Shown here piece by piece: positions 1 through 10,845 of a stretch of 64,000 nt of DNA. How positions within the stretch are numbered: the stretch's first letter is position 1; every line of letters begins with the position of its first letter. The stretch lies in contig WPIO01000020.1 in the NCBI GenBank assembly GCA_009760855.2, positions 5,031,501-5,095,500 of the forward strand, in the 5' to 3' direction. The position numbers and the translations under genes were made by a program. The notes beneath the pieces are model-generated. The model saw only the letters and a list, made by a program, of their open reading frames with translations, was not told the DNA's origin and did no database searches. Origin of the DNA: Cristatella mucedo. Taxonomy: Eukaryota; Bryozoa; Phylactolaemata; Cristatellidae.

Positions 1-82
1 TCCCAGAGCAGCTTTTCAAATTAAAAACGACATTTTAAAACATAAAATATTGGGCAATTTTAATGAAAAATAAAAGGAACAA

Positions 83-105
83 ATATATATATATATATAT
101 ATATA
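83..105. repeat. (AT)n microsatellite
   Basis: A pure AT dinucleotide run. The matching place in copy 2 of the duplication (about 18025) has only a short ATAT, so the expansion is specific to copy 1. Confidence 0.95.
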
Positions 106-114
106 AATGTAGGG

Positions 115-606
115 TTAACAAATATTCCAACGAATAGTCGCCTAATGATTGCGTACCAACTAGAAGTTTTGGAAAATAGTGGAATTTTGTCTCGTGCGTT
201 TCAAATAGCTATGTAAACAAGAATAATACCAAGAGACCTAAAAACACAGTTGTCGCATGATAATTTAGCATAGCTGAGAACCTACCGGTTTAGGTAATGC
301 AACACTGCTGGGCAGTTCCTTATGTCGTGTTTCTGCTGCCTTCATTAAATATAAGGTTCTTCCAATTCAATGAGTAAAAACCTACCGCAGCTTAACCGCA
401 ACTGTCAGTACTAGCTGATGCGTACACACCTTCTTGGGCGCTGCCGCTGTGCTCGAAGCTGCATTGGCTTGCTCCAATGTCTCCAAAGACTATGCCAACT
501 AACGTAATCAGTTACAAATTTCAAGCATTACAAAAAGGTTATTAGCAGCAATGATTACCTTGTTGCCTTTGTAAAATACCTGCTGGAAGCATAACAGGTA
601 ACTTAA
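115..606. other. Copy 1-specific stretch with no recognised feature
   Basis: This AT-rich sequence lies between the end of the first matching anchor of the duplication and the LINE palindrome. It is missing from copy 2. I see no open frame, RNA gene or repeat in it. Confidence 0.5.
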
Positions 607-1105
607 ATAACAATAATACTGCACTTGATAATGCGCCGTCAGAGAACCTAATCTTTTTCTAGGCGCTTTACATTTGCTGCAAAGGGAAATGCAATTCAAC
701 GGTGAGTAAAACCATGCTTGCTAAACAAACAAAATTATTAACATAGTAAGGGTGAACATGCACAGGGTCAGCATGCAAATGTGGTTAGTGGCTGCATGCA
801 CAGTGTCAGCACGCATAAGCATATGAAGGACGAATCACAGGGACCCACTAAATGCTGTCCTAAATAAGTATATTTAAGTTCTTTTTAAATATGGTCAAGT
901 CAGGGGATGTTGTGACGCAAGTCGGGAGGGAGTTCCAGACTTTGGGAGGATACGAACTGAATGCACGGTCTCCAAAGGGTTTAAGGTGTGTACGAGGTAT
1001 TTGTAGACTGTTGGATTCCGTAAAGTAGGTGGTACGATGCTCGGCCTGATGGGGGAGTAAATCTGACAGATAGGCTGGAGTCAAAGAATGAAGTGACCTA
1101 TACAC
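607..1105 (-). mobile_element. LINE-A 3' end, antisense (left arm of a palindrome)
   Basis: Read on the minus strand, this is the last part of a non-LTR retrotransposon reverse transcriptase ORF, with the segments LTPAYLSDLLPHQ and FGDRAFSSYPPKVWNSLPTC, followed by the family's 3' untranslated end. The end contains a conserved hairpin (GCGCC...GGCGC) near 615-660 and a short AATAAT tail at 607-615. The ORF remnant is 5'-truncated, as is usual for LINE copies. It sits head to head with the sense copy that starts at about 1117. The style is CR1/L2-like: RT C-terminus, hairpin, then a microsatellite tail without poly(A). The clade is inferred, not tested. Confidence 0.8.
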
Positions 1106-1116
1106 ATTACTCCACT

Positions 1117-1648
1117 TCTCGCCGACCTGCACTGGCTACCAGTCAATCAACGGATTGACTTCAAGGTTTTGTCGCTCACTTTTATGTCCCTTCATTCTAT
1201 GGCTCCAGCCTATCTGTCAGATATACTCCCCCATCAGGACAAGCATCGTACCACCTGCTTCTCGGAATCCAACAGTATACCAATACCTCGTACAAACCTT
1301 AAATCCTTTGGAGACCGTGCATTTAGTTCATATGCTCCCAAAGCCTGGAACTCCCTCCCGACCTGCGTCAGAACAGCCCCTGACCTGACCACATTTACAA
1401 GGAACCTAAAAAAACACCTATTTAGGACAGCATTTAGTGGGTCCCTGTGATTCGTCTTTGATGTGCTTATGCGTGCTGACACTGTGCATGCTGCCACTAA
1501 CCATATTATTCATCTCGTTTGTTTTTCAAGCATGATTTTACTTACAATTCATATGCATTTCACTTTACTGCAAATGTAAAGCGCCTAGAGAGAGATTGAG
1601 TTCTCTCAGGGCACTTTAACAAGTGAATTATTATTATTATTATTACTA
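1117..1648 (+). mobile_element. LINE-A 3' end, sense (right arm of a palindrome)
   Basis: The plus strand reads through the RT C-terminal remnant from LHWLPV-like sequence to LKKHLFRTAFSGS, which ends at a stop near 1450. The 3' UTR, the hairpin at about 1580-1615 (GCGCC...GGCAC) and an (ATT)n tail at 1626-1648 follow. This is one of the best-preserved LINE-A ends in the window and was used as the reference for the others. It is 5'-truncated and lacks the reverse transcriptase catalytic region, so it cannot move by itself. Confidence 0.85.
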
Positions 1649-1733
1649 TAACTGAGCGAAAAAACCTTGACAAACAAAAACTTGCGACATGTTTATCGAG
1701 CACGATCACCTAAATAGCAATAGTCAAATGTTC

Positions 1734-3624
1734 GCATAAAGGAAATTAAAGGTTAACTTTGGCACTGTGCTTGAAAAAAAAGCAGTATTTCTACAGTGCC
1801 GGGGTCAACAATATAAAAAGCGAGCTTGTCAGGATAAAATTGCTGCAACCCCTCGACAAGCTGGCAGGTGGTTGGTGCCAATTCATCATTTACCAATGGA
1901 ATAATTTGTTTCAGCTGACCTCGGAGGACAGCAAGAATTCTAAGTAATTTTAACTCGCTGGGTAGTGATGCTTGCCTTCGACTTCAGCTGCTTCTAAGTT
2001 TATAGCTCAGCTTCTTTTATTTCACTCCAGGCCAGGAAAGCTAGTGGTCCTTTAAGCCGCCTCTTGACCATGCTTTTAGCCTTCCATACTAAGGAATACT
2101 TTAAAAATAATCCGTTGTTCAGAAGCTACTAAAGCTGCAGCTTTCGTCTGCAGCTGTTAAACAAGGGGCGAGTAGCATATGCCCCAATCACCCGCCTTGG
2201 TTTGTTGCGAGCTTGTTCCTGTTTTTCCCTAAAGTTGTTCCCCGCTTGCCTTGTTCATTCGCTTGTATTTATGAAGACAATTTTAAAATCCGTCTGCCTT
2301 TTCATTTCGCTGAACTCTAAGCAGACAGACTAAATTGAGTGTGTAAATTATCTTTAGATAGCTTATTTTGCCTTAATGCACTTTTGATTTAGTATAAATA
2401 AGCAGTATAACTTTACCAATGAGCCCACACACTTTTCATAACTTTGAATGTGCTTCGGCAAAGATTATAGCTTTTAGTGGCAATCATCTACGTACGTCTA
2501 TTTAATCCTTCTGGATACATTAGAGTTTAGACATAGGTAGCTGCTGCACTCTCCACGTGAAGACTATGAAAACATTTAACCTCATCCGATCACAATTGAT
2601 TGCTGGAGTATTTGCTACACTTCCTAGTCTCACTGGCAAAAGAAAGCTAACAGATTTGATCTCTTTCGATTGTGATAATTATTATTTAAATAGTCTTTTT
2701 GCTGTTCTTGCAGAACGTAGGTTCTCTTTATCAGTGTTAACTGATCTCACTCACTTAATTAAAATAATAAGACTGGGCAACAATGTGGACGACCTATTTT
2801 GTCTAATACTAGTTTAATAATAGTTCTTCTATCATGTGTTCTATCCTACACTAATACATTTTCTTATGTGGCTTTATACCTGTATTCAAGAGCGAGCACA
2901 CAGTATTTCATCACATTACTCAAACAGGCGCTGCTTCGTAGTCAATATTTTGCATGATGTTGCTAAAATCAAGTCGTCCGCCCTTATATATATACACGAC
3001 AATGCTTTAGAGCTGAGTAATTAAAATAAAGCTTGTAGATTTTTCTGTCTTTGGTACAGCCTGTAGAAGTATTATACTGCTACTAATCAATCCATAACTC
3101 TATGAATAGTTAGGAATTGATTGTAACTATTAATGAAGCTTAATATTCCCAGCTCAAAACGTTCCTCAATGTTTAGCTGTCAGCTTGCTGCGAGCTGTCA
3201 GTCAGCTTGACAACATGGTACTGAGCCTAAGATGCGTGCTTTACATACACGGCCAACTTTCTACACTTAATCAATCGCTCATGGTCGACAAGCTACACTA
3301 TACTACTAGTAAGATAGAGTTGAGTTAATTAGCCTCAGTTTTATAACTGTTTCACATTTCGGCAACGTAGACAATCGTTCGAAAAACAGTCTGCAACGGT
3401 GAAAGCCATTGGTCTGAATGTAAATTAGCAACGTAGCAGCTTTCAAGAATGAATCTTAAACTTGTTCTAAAACGATTGATAAGGATGATAATATCAGATT
3501 TGTCACAAACTTTGTGGGTCGAAAATTTACATTTTTACATGGGCGTAGAATTCGCTTGAAATACTTAGGTGAGATGTACTATTATTCTTTACAGAAAAAC
3601 AACCGGAAAACTCTTCTCTTCCAG
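1734..3624 (+). other. Conserved non-coding flank or presumed intron upstream of propeller exon 1
   Basis: This stretch matches 18045-20249 over its whole length. The part at 1810-1940 is about 92% identical and 1950-2400 roughly 85%, while 2560-3600 is more diverged and full of indels. A 43-codon frame at 1815-1943 is open in both copies. However, all ten base differences in it change the amino acid, so protein-level selection is not supported. No upstream exon of the propeller gene could be identified. The pyrimidine-rich tract just before 3625 is the presumed end of an intron. Confidence 0.5.
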
Positions 3625-4544
3625 CTCTGAATGTCATAAAGGTTCGACTAGGAAGAGCAGCATCCAATGCGATTCCCGTGTCATCACTGGCTACTGTATT
3701 TCCATTTTTTTGCTGTGATTTTACATTACTGAGCGACGAAGTCGTTGCATTTGCTTGTGGCTACGAAGGTGTGCAGGTGTTCAGCATGATCGGAGTAGAG
3801 TTGTCAAAATGGAAGCCACCAAAAGTGGACTGGACATATCTTATCACAGCTGTTTCAAAGGATGGCTCAGGTAGTTGTCGTATCGTCACCGCCGCTAGGG
3901 ACGTAAATGCAATCGTGGTCCTGGAGCCGGCCAACGGTCAGCTGGCTGGTGTCTGGAACGAATGCCACCGCTACGACCTAGGTGGTGAATCTGTCGAGAA
4001 GTTGGCTTGCTACGGTGATGTCATCGTCTTTGCCTGCTGTAGGAAGGACCAGATGAGCACCATCGAGGATCTCTTTCCACTGTATCCTAGGAGCCTGGTT
4101 TTCCTTAAAGATGTCGAGCTTTTTAGGCTCGAACTCGGCATAGGGTGTGTGATTGGACTCACAATTGATGCAGAAATGATAGTGATGGTGACGAAAACTG
4201 AACTAAAATCTTCCGTGACAGCTTTCAACCACAGTGGCATTACATTGTGGAAACGAGATAACCTTTACCATCTGTCCGACGTTTGCTTTTCAGTAGATGG
4301 GTCAGCTTTGTATTTTTCAAACTTTGATATGAAAATGGTGATGGAATTTAGTCGTACTGGTAAAGGTGAATTCAAAGTTCTTCTCAAATCACAAGATTAT
4401 CTAATCAATCACCGTCCGGTAGGAGTTTCAACATACCGTTACGACAGTAAACTAGAATTAGCTGTTCTGTATCCAGATGATTTAAAGAATCAAGGTTGTG
4501 TGAAGTCAATCATATTATTTGTAGGTAAAGATTCGCACACTTAA
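3625..4544 (+). CDS. Last exon of a fast-evolving beta-propeller-like (TRIM/NHL-type) protein, copy 1
   Basis: The frame is open from a splice acceptor (CTCTTCTCTTCCAG, ending at 3624) to TAA at 4544, giving about 305 residues after a split first codon. No ATG lies near the conserved N-terminal part, so this is a downstream exon and not a single-exon gene. The protein is rich in short beta-strand repeats: VVAFACGYEGVQVFS, AIVVLEPANGQLAGVW, VIVFACCRKDQ, SVTAFNHSGITLWKR, VCFSVDGSALYFSN and SIILFVG. The Phe-Ser-x-Asp-Gly-Ser-Ala-Leu-Tyr-type turn is typical of WD/NHL-like propeller blades. Five to six blades fit the length. No signal peptide or membrane segment is visible. It is 73% identical to its duplicate at 20250-21157. 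The propeller fold is inferred from strand periodicity. The TRIM/NHL link is a guess, and any ring or B-box part would lie outside this window. Confidence 0.72.
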
Positions 4545-4564
4545 AGACAGTAGGATGTCGTCTA

Positions 4565-4570
4565 AATAAA
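4565..4570 (+). promoter_or_regulatory. Candidate polyadenylation signal AATAAA
   Basis: A canonical AATAAA starts 21 bases after the stop codon of the copy 1 propeller exon. The aligned place in copy 2 (21193-21198) reads AATAAC, so the two copies may end their transcripts differently. In an AT-rich region the hexamer could also be chance. Confidence 0.4.
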
Positions 4571-5275
4571 TTATTACAATGCTTGGCAGAGTTGTTAAGT
4601 GACTGAATTTCGCATCGATTGCTGTGGCTGAATAATGGTATGCGATTCGCAGAGCACTGCTCGGCCTTTTACTAGCTCCCTAAACTCTGTAATGCCAGCC
4701 ATGAGGGCTTATCACAAACACATGTCATGGCTTCAGGTATGCGGTAATCGTGCTCAGTTAAGGAAATGCTGTGTTCAACCAAAACTGCAATGACTATAGT
4801 GATACGACCGTTAACGGTTGCCTGTCCCCGGCACTCAGCTTGAAAGCGTGTACGATACTAAATCTCTGCTCAGTAAATCCCTTTCCTCGCCACAAAATTT
4901 CTATTTAACTTTCCATGGCCTACATTCTGTTTTCAAGTGAACGCGATCCCAAATGTCGTCTTAGTGAGACCCTTAGGTAGACGTAAAATATCAATTAAAC
5001 ATTCCACCATGGACGGTAAATACCTTTTAGGAAGGTTATATTACATCTGGGGTCCCCTAAGAAATTGACTTTACTGGAAAAATTCAAATCTTACTACCAA
5101 ATCTATGGTAATTAAATGTCGGTGCAATCGAGTACCAATCTACTGGGAGCAACAAGTCAAAATTGAGTACAAGGTTAATGATCCTAATTTTATGTCACGT
5201 TAAGAACAAAGAGTAACAAATTACTAGTTAAGAGTATCTGTTGTTGCACCTGCACGAAATTTAAGCGTCTCGTCC
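4571..5275. other. Duplicated 3' flank of the propeller exon
   Basis: This is non-coding and matches 21200-21905 in order, with blocks of good identity such as the CACAAACACATG-region at about 4715 and the stretch around 4940-5000. I see no open frame or RNA gene. Homology with copy 2 stops at the start of the LTR retrotransposon relic. Confidence 0.6.
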
Positions 5276-5767
5276 CACCATCGTCAGGACATCCTCTGCC
5301 GTGCTAGCAGCTATCACCTCAATAGTCCTTTGATTTGGCTCAACTATGCCATTGCCAGACGATTTGTAAGCGCACCGTTTGGGGGCTCCACGCCCCAAAG
5401 ATCGCAAAGACCGTGCAGTGCTGTTGAGAGAAAACTCGCACCATTATCCATGAGGAATTGCCGTGCAGTACCTGGCTCCCTAAAAAATTAGTCAAAGTTT
5501 TTGCATCACGGAGTTTTAACCCTCGTCGGACATTCGCCTAAAAATAGCTCGCCGGCTGGGCCCACAATCTATTACAGGCAGTTATTTTTGGCCCTTCAAA
5601 TGTGCTACAATGCACAAAATGCCCTGCAAATTCTCGCTTACATCCAGCATGCGGGGACTCCATGCAGCTGGTGCAGGATCTATTGACTTGCAACAAGGGC
5701 GTGCCTTCATGACGGCTTCAATGTCCGTTTGAAGGATAACAGCTTCTGGGGTGCATATTGTGGCCAG

Positions 5768-6175
5768 TTACAGTGTTCGCTCTATCCCACAGAGGTGTAG
5801 GCTGTGGAAACTTTTTAAGTCGATGCTAACCACCGAAGAAGACGCCTGGTCTATGAGAGTGATACAGCATACATTCGCCCTCACCCATTTCTGAGCGACG
5901 CGGGTCAGCTGACCGGCTTTATTGTCAGATGATCGCACCGGAAGCACCGAACCGTGCAGTTCAAACTCTAACGCCGGGTCGGCGATCATTGCTAGCTTGC
6001 CTCTAATGAGCGCCTCTTTCACGCCTTGGGCTCCTACAGACTTCTCCCATGTAAGCAGCGATTGTAGGGATCCATAGTCTGTAGCTGAATCTGTCCGTCT
6101 CTCAACCTGCCGCAAGGACCAAGTAACCACAAGATTGACACCCTTGATGACGGCCTCGAGCTCAGCAAGGTTCAT
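5768..6175 (-). pseudogene. RNase H domain of the LTR retrotransposon
   Basis: This 135-codon open frame begins with the segment NLAELEAVIKGVNLVV, followed by RRTDSATDYGSL and a C-terminal TRVAQKWVR. The order matches the retroelement RNase H core: a strand/helix with a conserved glutamate (…ELEAVIKG), then the acidic TDS motif. The family role is to remove the RNA strand during reverse transcription. Here it is an isolated domain with no upstream polymerase, so it is a relic. It is the longest clean frame in the element. Confidence 0.65.
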
Positions 6176-6725
6176 GTGGGCTACGTCTTCAGCTTTCAGA
6201 AGCTATTAGGCATCCTCCATGATTCTTCATCCTACATCTAGGCACATGCCAATTGCAAAGCTGCCGGCGTTACACCGGACGGCACCGCTTTCCAGATTCG
6301 GTGGGTTCCAACTGCTTGAAACGGGATCTTCGGCATGCAGCAGCTGCAGTAATTCACTCACCATGGCCTTGACATTTGAACCGACGACTGAATCCACCCA
6401 ACGTTGTCAGAGGCTCTGTTTAAGTAACTGCTTCGCGAAGCCTGCTTGCCACTGGAAAATGGCCGATAAGCTGAGCACACCATGGAAATAGCTGCTGTCG
6501 CTACGAACGTAGGTTTTCAGACAGCAGTGGCTCTATTTGTCGTCAAAACGGGCTCGCACGCTCTCCTAAACCTAGCAGGATTTGCAAGCGCCGCCGAAAT
6601 GCTGGATCTCGAGCACCACGTATGCACTGGGGCGGACGTCTCAAAGTTTCCGATGAGGACAGGAACCGAGGGAAGAAGCATGAAAAAGGAGGGACATGCA
6701 ATGGCACAGTAATGCATGCTCTCAT

Positions 6726-6959
6726 CTACTCGCCTTTTCCATTTGGTACGACGGTCCGATACGAGCAGTGAGCAGGCAGATGTTCAGAGCTCCCGCAAAC
6801 ATAGCGGTGCTTCAAGCTACTGCCGCGCTCGGCTTTGGAAGGACAGTCACGACTCATATGCCCAACTGCCTTGCACAGGAAGCACAAAACCTCCCGGTGA
6901 GCCGGTACTTGAGCATGCCGTCCCGAACCAGAACACAGCAAAGCTACAATTAGCAGCAC
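6726..6959 (-). pseudogene. Gag zinc-knuckle segment of the LTR retrotransposon
   Basis: The frame contains CFLCKAVGHMSRDC, a perfect CCHC knuckle of the nucleic-acid-binding type found in Gag nucleocapsid regions. A second motif about 15 residues later keeps C-x4-H-x4-C but lacks the leading cysteine. Upstream gag sequence continues in a different frame (7104-6847, with DFIKFVSVAGLPEAAKKQL), which shows a frameshift between the capsid-like part and the knuckle. Confidence 0.65.
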
Positions 6960-7299
6960 TTGGAGTGCGGTTCGCCTTCACTATAATGCGAGCTCCATGA
7001 AAATGCGTCGGCAAGTCAGAGTGGTTGCATGAGGTTTGGAGCTGCTTCTTCGCGGCCTCTGGCAGTCCAGCGACAGAGACAAATTTAATGAAATCTCCAG
7101 CCACCAGCCCAGCCTGCCAATTAAATTTTGATCAATTAACATCCGTGTTTTCGCGTTTCGAAAGGTGAAGCCATTGCTCTTACGCATCAAAACGATTGGG
7201 CGAGCACTCAGCCGGAAGCGCTTCCTTTACCTGTGCATAGTAGTCCTTAGCCGTCTCAGGGACGCTTTAGTATACGGCTAACACCCCACGTCTAAGAAA

Positions 7300-7850
7300 A
7301 AGTGGCAAAAATTACCCAAGTCATTAACTCATTTCGTCTTGGCCTATCTCTCAACCGACCCAACCGCTCGGCGATATCTCAGGTGAGGTGGAATGACGAA
7401 ATGGCTGCTTCCGTCAATTGTAATTAAATACTCGTCTTGAAGGCAAAATAGGCTGTACTTTAAAGTTCACGTCAGAACGTAGGCTATACAATACAAAATG
7501 CTGAGGCGGATTCACCAAGACGTATATTCTCGCTGGCACTAAAAGCTATCCCAAAATGTATCCTTCTGGCCCACCGCCAGAGTCCCGACTGTCCCCCTCT
7601 GCAGGCTGCCCCTCGCCCATGTGTACCCTTCCCTGCAAACCAGCCTGGCGAATAATCCAGCAGCAGCTCCATAAATCCACTAGGTCATCAGCATGGCTCT
7701 ACCACAAGCTGACCACAGTTAATAATATTACCGTACACTCGACCGGCCTACGTGCTTATATCGCCATCATAAATCAATCACACTTCGTATTTTAAGACTC
7801 TTTTAATCTATATAACCATTTACCTAGAGTATGGTTTTAATTAAAACCTC
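7300..7850. other. Copy 1-specific stretch beyond the gag relic, no clear feature
   Basis: This lies inside the copy 1-only insert. Minus-strand frames here are short. By position it could be the 5' leader and LTR of the LTR retrotransposon, but I could not find a matching repeat on the other side of the element at about 5230. Confidence 0.35.
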
Positions 7851-9890
7851 AGGTTAATCTTTAAATCGTTTTATTCACACGCTAAACTTAGCAGAATTTT
7901 GATTCCGTTTCAACATTTCCGTCTGTGCCTGATTGCAGCCGCACATCCCCACAATCTGTTATCATACTCACATACTTATCATTCTTTTGAGCTAATTACT
8001 AGATTTTATCATATGCGTAAAATACCTTGCTTACTAATTGAAACTTTCCCAACTGTTATTTCATTGAATTAAATGGGCCTATTACAGCTCAAAGTGATAG
8101 ACCATTTAAAACCTATGTTCGTTTTTACTTGTGACGTCGTTGCAGCTCTGAAACCCACTCCTTGTGAGACTGCTTACTAAACAGCCGATTGCAGATTTTT
8201 TGTCTCTAAGGTAATGCACACATGAATTGCAATATCAGTTACGTTACGAGTTTAGCGAACACTTTCTATGTTCGTGAATTATAAATAATAGGAGCTACTT
8301 ACGTCATCATTAACGTGCGGACGGTATAAAAGCCGAAGTCAGTCATAAGAAATTTTTCTAAGGTGCAGAGTGAAGCTGGGCACTCAGTTACGTCGCAAAC
8401 AGTCCTTACGGCTACTGTTCAGTGATGGCTATGGTATTTTAATAGAGAGGCAATTCGCGTTGCTCTGGTGCTGAGCGTTTTATATATGTGGAGATGGGTT
8501 CGCTGCATCATGGCTGCAAGTGCAAGTTATTTATGCCGATTTATCTAGCTGCTGGCCTACCTTTTTTTGTCTAGAATTGTTTTTTGTCAGCTGTCGGAAA
8601 GCACGAGTGCAATCTCAAGCACTGCTCTTGGCTAAGAGCATGAAAAACACCATTCAAGTTTTGTTTTAGGAATGCCGTCAAGTTTCTGACTAAGCATGAC
8701 AACTTGGTTGCAAGTGACTTGCCTAATTATCTTACGTGAAATACCTGAAAAATTAACGAGATTTAAAGTAATAATAAAGATAATAGCACATTTGATATAG
8801 TGCACCCAGAGAACTTAACCTCTTTCAAGGCACATTAATTTGGCTGCGAAAGAAGCACTATTTGAAGTCCGGACGCTACTACGCCAAAGATTTTTTTTAT
8901 CAATGTGTATTATTATTATTCAAAGCTTCGAATGAGTACGTCCTAATAGGTGTGGGAGTGTTTTTAAATATCTTTTCATTGAATAAACACTGGGTCTGCA
9001 CTGTCAATTCGGCTAGCGTTTTTCTAAGAAACATTTTCCAGGATTCGCGCCTGATAAAATATAACTGTGTTGGATTTAAAAACTAGTCTGCATAAAATCG
9101 CTTACTTCCGCGTAGAAATAGTTCACTAGCACGCATGCAAATTCGTCTTTTAATGCCGTTCCAACTCAGTTTAGTAGCTTCTTAGAGCTTCCTAGTGTGT
9201 CTTAGACTCGCCAGCATATGCGCTATTGGCTCTGCTATGGTCTCACACTTGATATTGCAATCTGACACAACAACTTCAATTCCAATTGCTGCTGCAAATC
9301 CGGAACATCTGATCTTTGACATGAGGTATTGTAATGCTTGAACACCCGCAATTCAGCTTGCAGTTTGTCTAGAAGCCTTGCATTATTGAATGAATTGTAA
9401 CTGATCACTTAAAATGATTGGCAATCGCCCTCAACGGTGGAGCGGCTAAAATGAATACATTTTACATAGCTGCGGATCTCCGAAGCTTAGCATGTTGACA
9501 GATTGGCTGAAGTTTCGATCGGCCCCTTTGACAATGGAATAGTATTAAAGCAGATTAAATTATCGCGAGGCTATTCAAGTCTGATCGCTAAACCAACGTT
9601 CTGACTTTTTCATATCTCTTCCATTTGAAACGTTAGGAATCCTCACTGACCTGATTAGTAGTAATATTTTTTGAGAATGAGTGGTGACTTTGAACTAAAG
9701 CAGCGATTCACTTTTGGTCATAAGCAGGAATTTTTTACTTTAATTTATGCATGACAAGACTTGACTAATACATATGACAAGCCCATGATCGGATTGGCTC
9801 CGCATGCTGTAAAAGAAAGCTTGTATTGAGCAGAACAAACAGTTGGGCATGACCTTGTGATCTTTTGGAATAATGCGATGCCAAAACGAG
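7850..9890. other. Duplicated non-coding block
   Basis: This matches 23620-25275 of copy 2, apart from the LINE-B insertion there. It includes a LINE-A tail relic at 8750-8850. I see no coding frame conserved between the two copies. Confidence 0.6.
8750..8850 (-). mobile_element. Old LINE-A 3' tail, antisense
   Basis: This is a degenerate version of the family tail: AATAATAA, then the hairpin sequence around 8790-8835 (GTGC/GCAC stem after several changes), then sequence corresponding to the region before the hairpin. It sits at the same place as 24515-24595 plus 24858-24890 in copy 2, so it is older than the duplication. Confidence 0.6.
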
Positions 9891-10285
9891 AGCAGCAGCT
9901 CGCAACTATTGACAACTAAGCAAGTACTGGAGACACCTTGATTCGAGAAGACAAAGTTGGCAATGATGGAACACTGGCGGAAATCATCTTTGGAGTGGCC
10001 ATTCCGATTGAAAATTGCTAGAGCGATCTTGAGCAGGTGGCAAATTACTAGACAACCTATTAGGCAAACAGTTGAAACGACTTTTCATATGCACTGTCAC
10101 GGGCTGGAGATTATTCTCTGAGAGCCACTCTGTTAGCTGACTCTACCACACGGCCGATAGCTGGGGCTCGGCCTGCTCGGATTGGCCGAGACAGAACTGG
10201 CCAGCAGTCGATGTTTCTCGGGTGCTGCTTTTAAATTTTAGCTTTTAGCAGATAGATATAATAATAGTCATTATTCGAAGCTGAC
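9890..10285. repeat. Dispersed repeat D, copy 1
   Basis: A roughly 300-400 bp sequence also present at 25275-25665 (the colinear duplicate) and, partially, at 21960-22195. A shared landmark is the CACGGGCTGGAGATTAT block, followed by GAGCCACTCT and a GC-richer stretch that ends in TTTTAGCTTTTAGCAG. Copy 25275-25665 has a 60-codon open frame that is broken in the others. I do not recognise the family. Confidence 0.6.
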
Positions 10286-10309
10286 TTCAAGATCGCAGAT
10301 TCATGAGAG

Positions 10310-10845
10310 ATTGATGGTTGCGTGTGTAAAGCGCACAATGATGAAGGCCTTGATTTTGTAAAATGTGAACTGCTGTCACATAAAGGAACCCTTAACTACC
10401 CGTAGCGGACAAGGAGGCGGGCCAAATAGGTTATTGGGTCTTTTCTCTATCGAATCTAGCCGTCTGTGTGCTTGAGCGTAATGTCGGCTGAAATTGTCAA
10501 ACCTGTTTTCTTCAACCGAAAATTCTTCGCCTGGCTAGACACTTTCTCATTCGTTTAAGAAGACCAGTTCCGGAACTCATCCACTGACGGATATCAGTAT
10601 TACGTTGCTTCAAGGCAAATATACAAGAATGCGAGGCACCAATTGACGAAAAACAAAGCTGAGCAACATACCGTCATAGTCATCTGTACCAGTACTGCAT
10701 CTTTTCCCTAGTCTTCTGCTTCCAGATGCTACTGCTGCATGTGCAAGGTATAACGTGACATTTCTATTCCGAGTGGTCGTTTCATCATGGCTCAGCGTCG
10801 CTAGGATGGCCCTCTGTCCTCTTCCAAGCTAGAGATTCACTAGCT
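10310..10845. other. Copy 1-specific non-coding stretch
   Basis: This is absent from copy 2. I see no open frame, repeat or RNA gene. Confidence 0.4.

Larger units (their letters stand above)
5230..7300 (-). mobile_element. Decayed LTR retrotransposon with internal deletion, antisense
   Basis: Reading the minus strand from right to left there are relics of gag (about 7280-6720), a protease (about 6690-6540), RNase H (6175-5768) and integrase (about 5690-5280), in the usual LTR-retrotransposon order. The gag relic ends in a CCHC zinc knuckle at 6884-6843 (C-x2-C-x4-H-x4-C), followed by a second knuckle that has lost its first cysteine. At the protease active site (about 6624-6616) the expected DTG reads HTW. 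The reverse transcriptase that should lie between protease and RNase H is essentially missing. Frames shift several times and stops are frequent. The element is absent from copy 2 of the duplication, so it probably arrived afterwards. No flanking LTR pair could be recognised. Ty3/gypsy or BEL-type are both possible. Confidence 0.75.

Noticed and set aside
607-1648. LINE-A palindrome as a twin-primed single insertion
   Set aside because: Both arms contain the same end of the element; twin priming would give non-overlapping parts.
1759-1947. Paired short frames at 1759-1947 and 18076-18297 as a conserved upstream exon
   Set aside because: The shared 43-codon part is 92% identical in DNA, but all ten base differences are replacement changes, so no protein-level constraint is visible.
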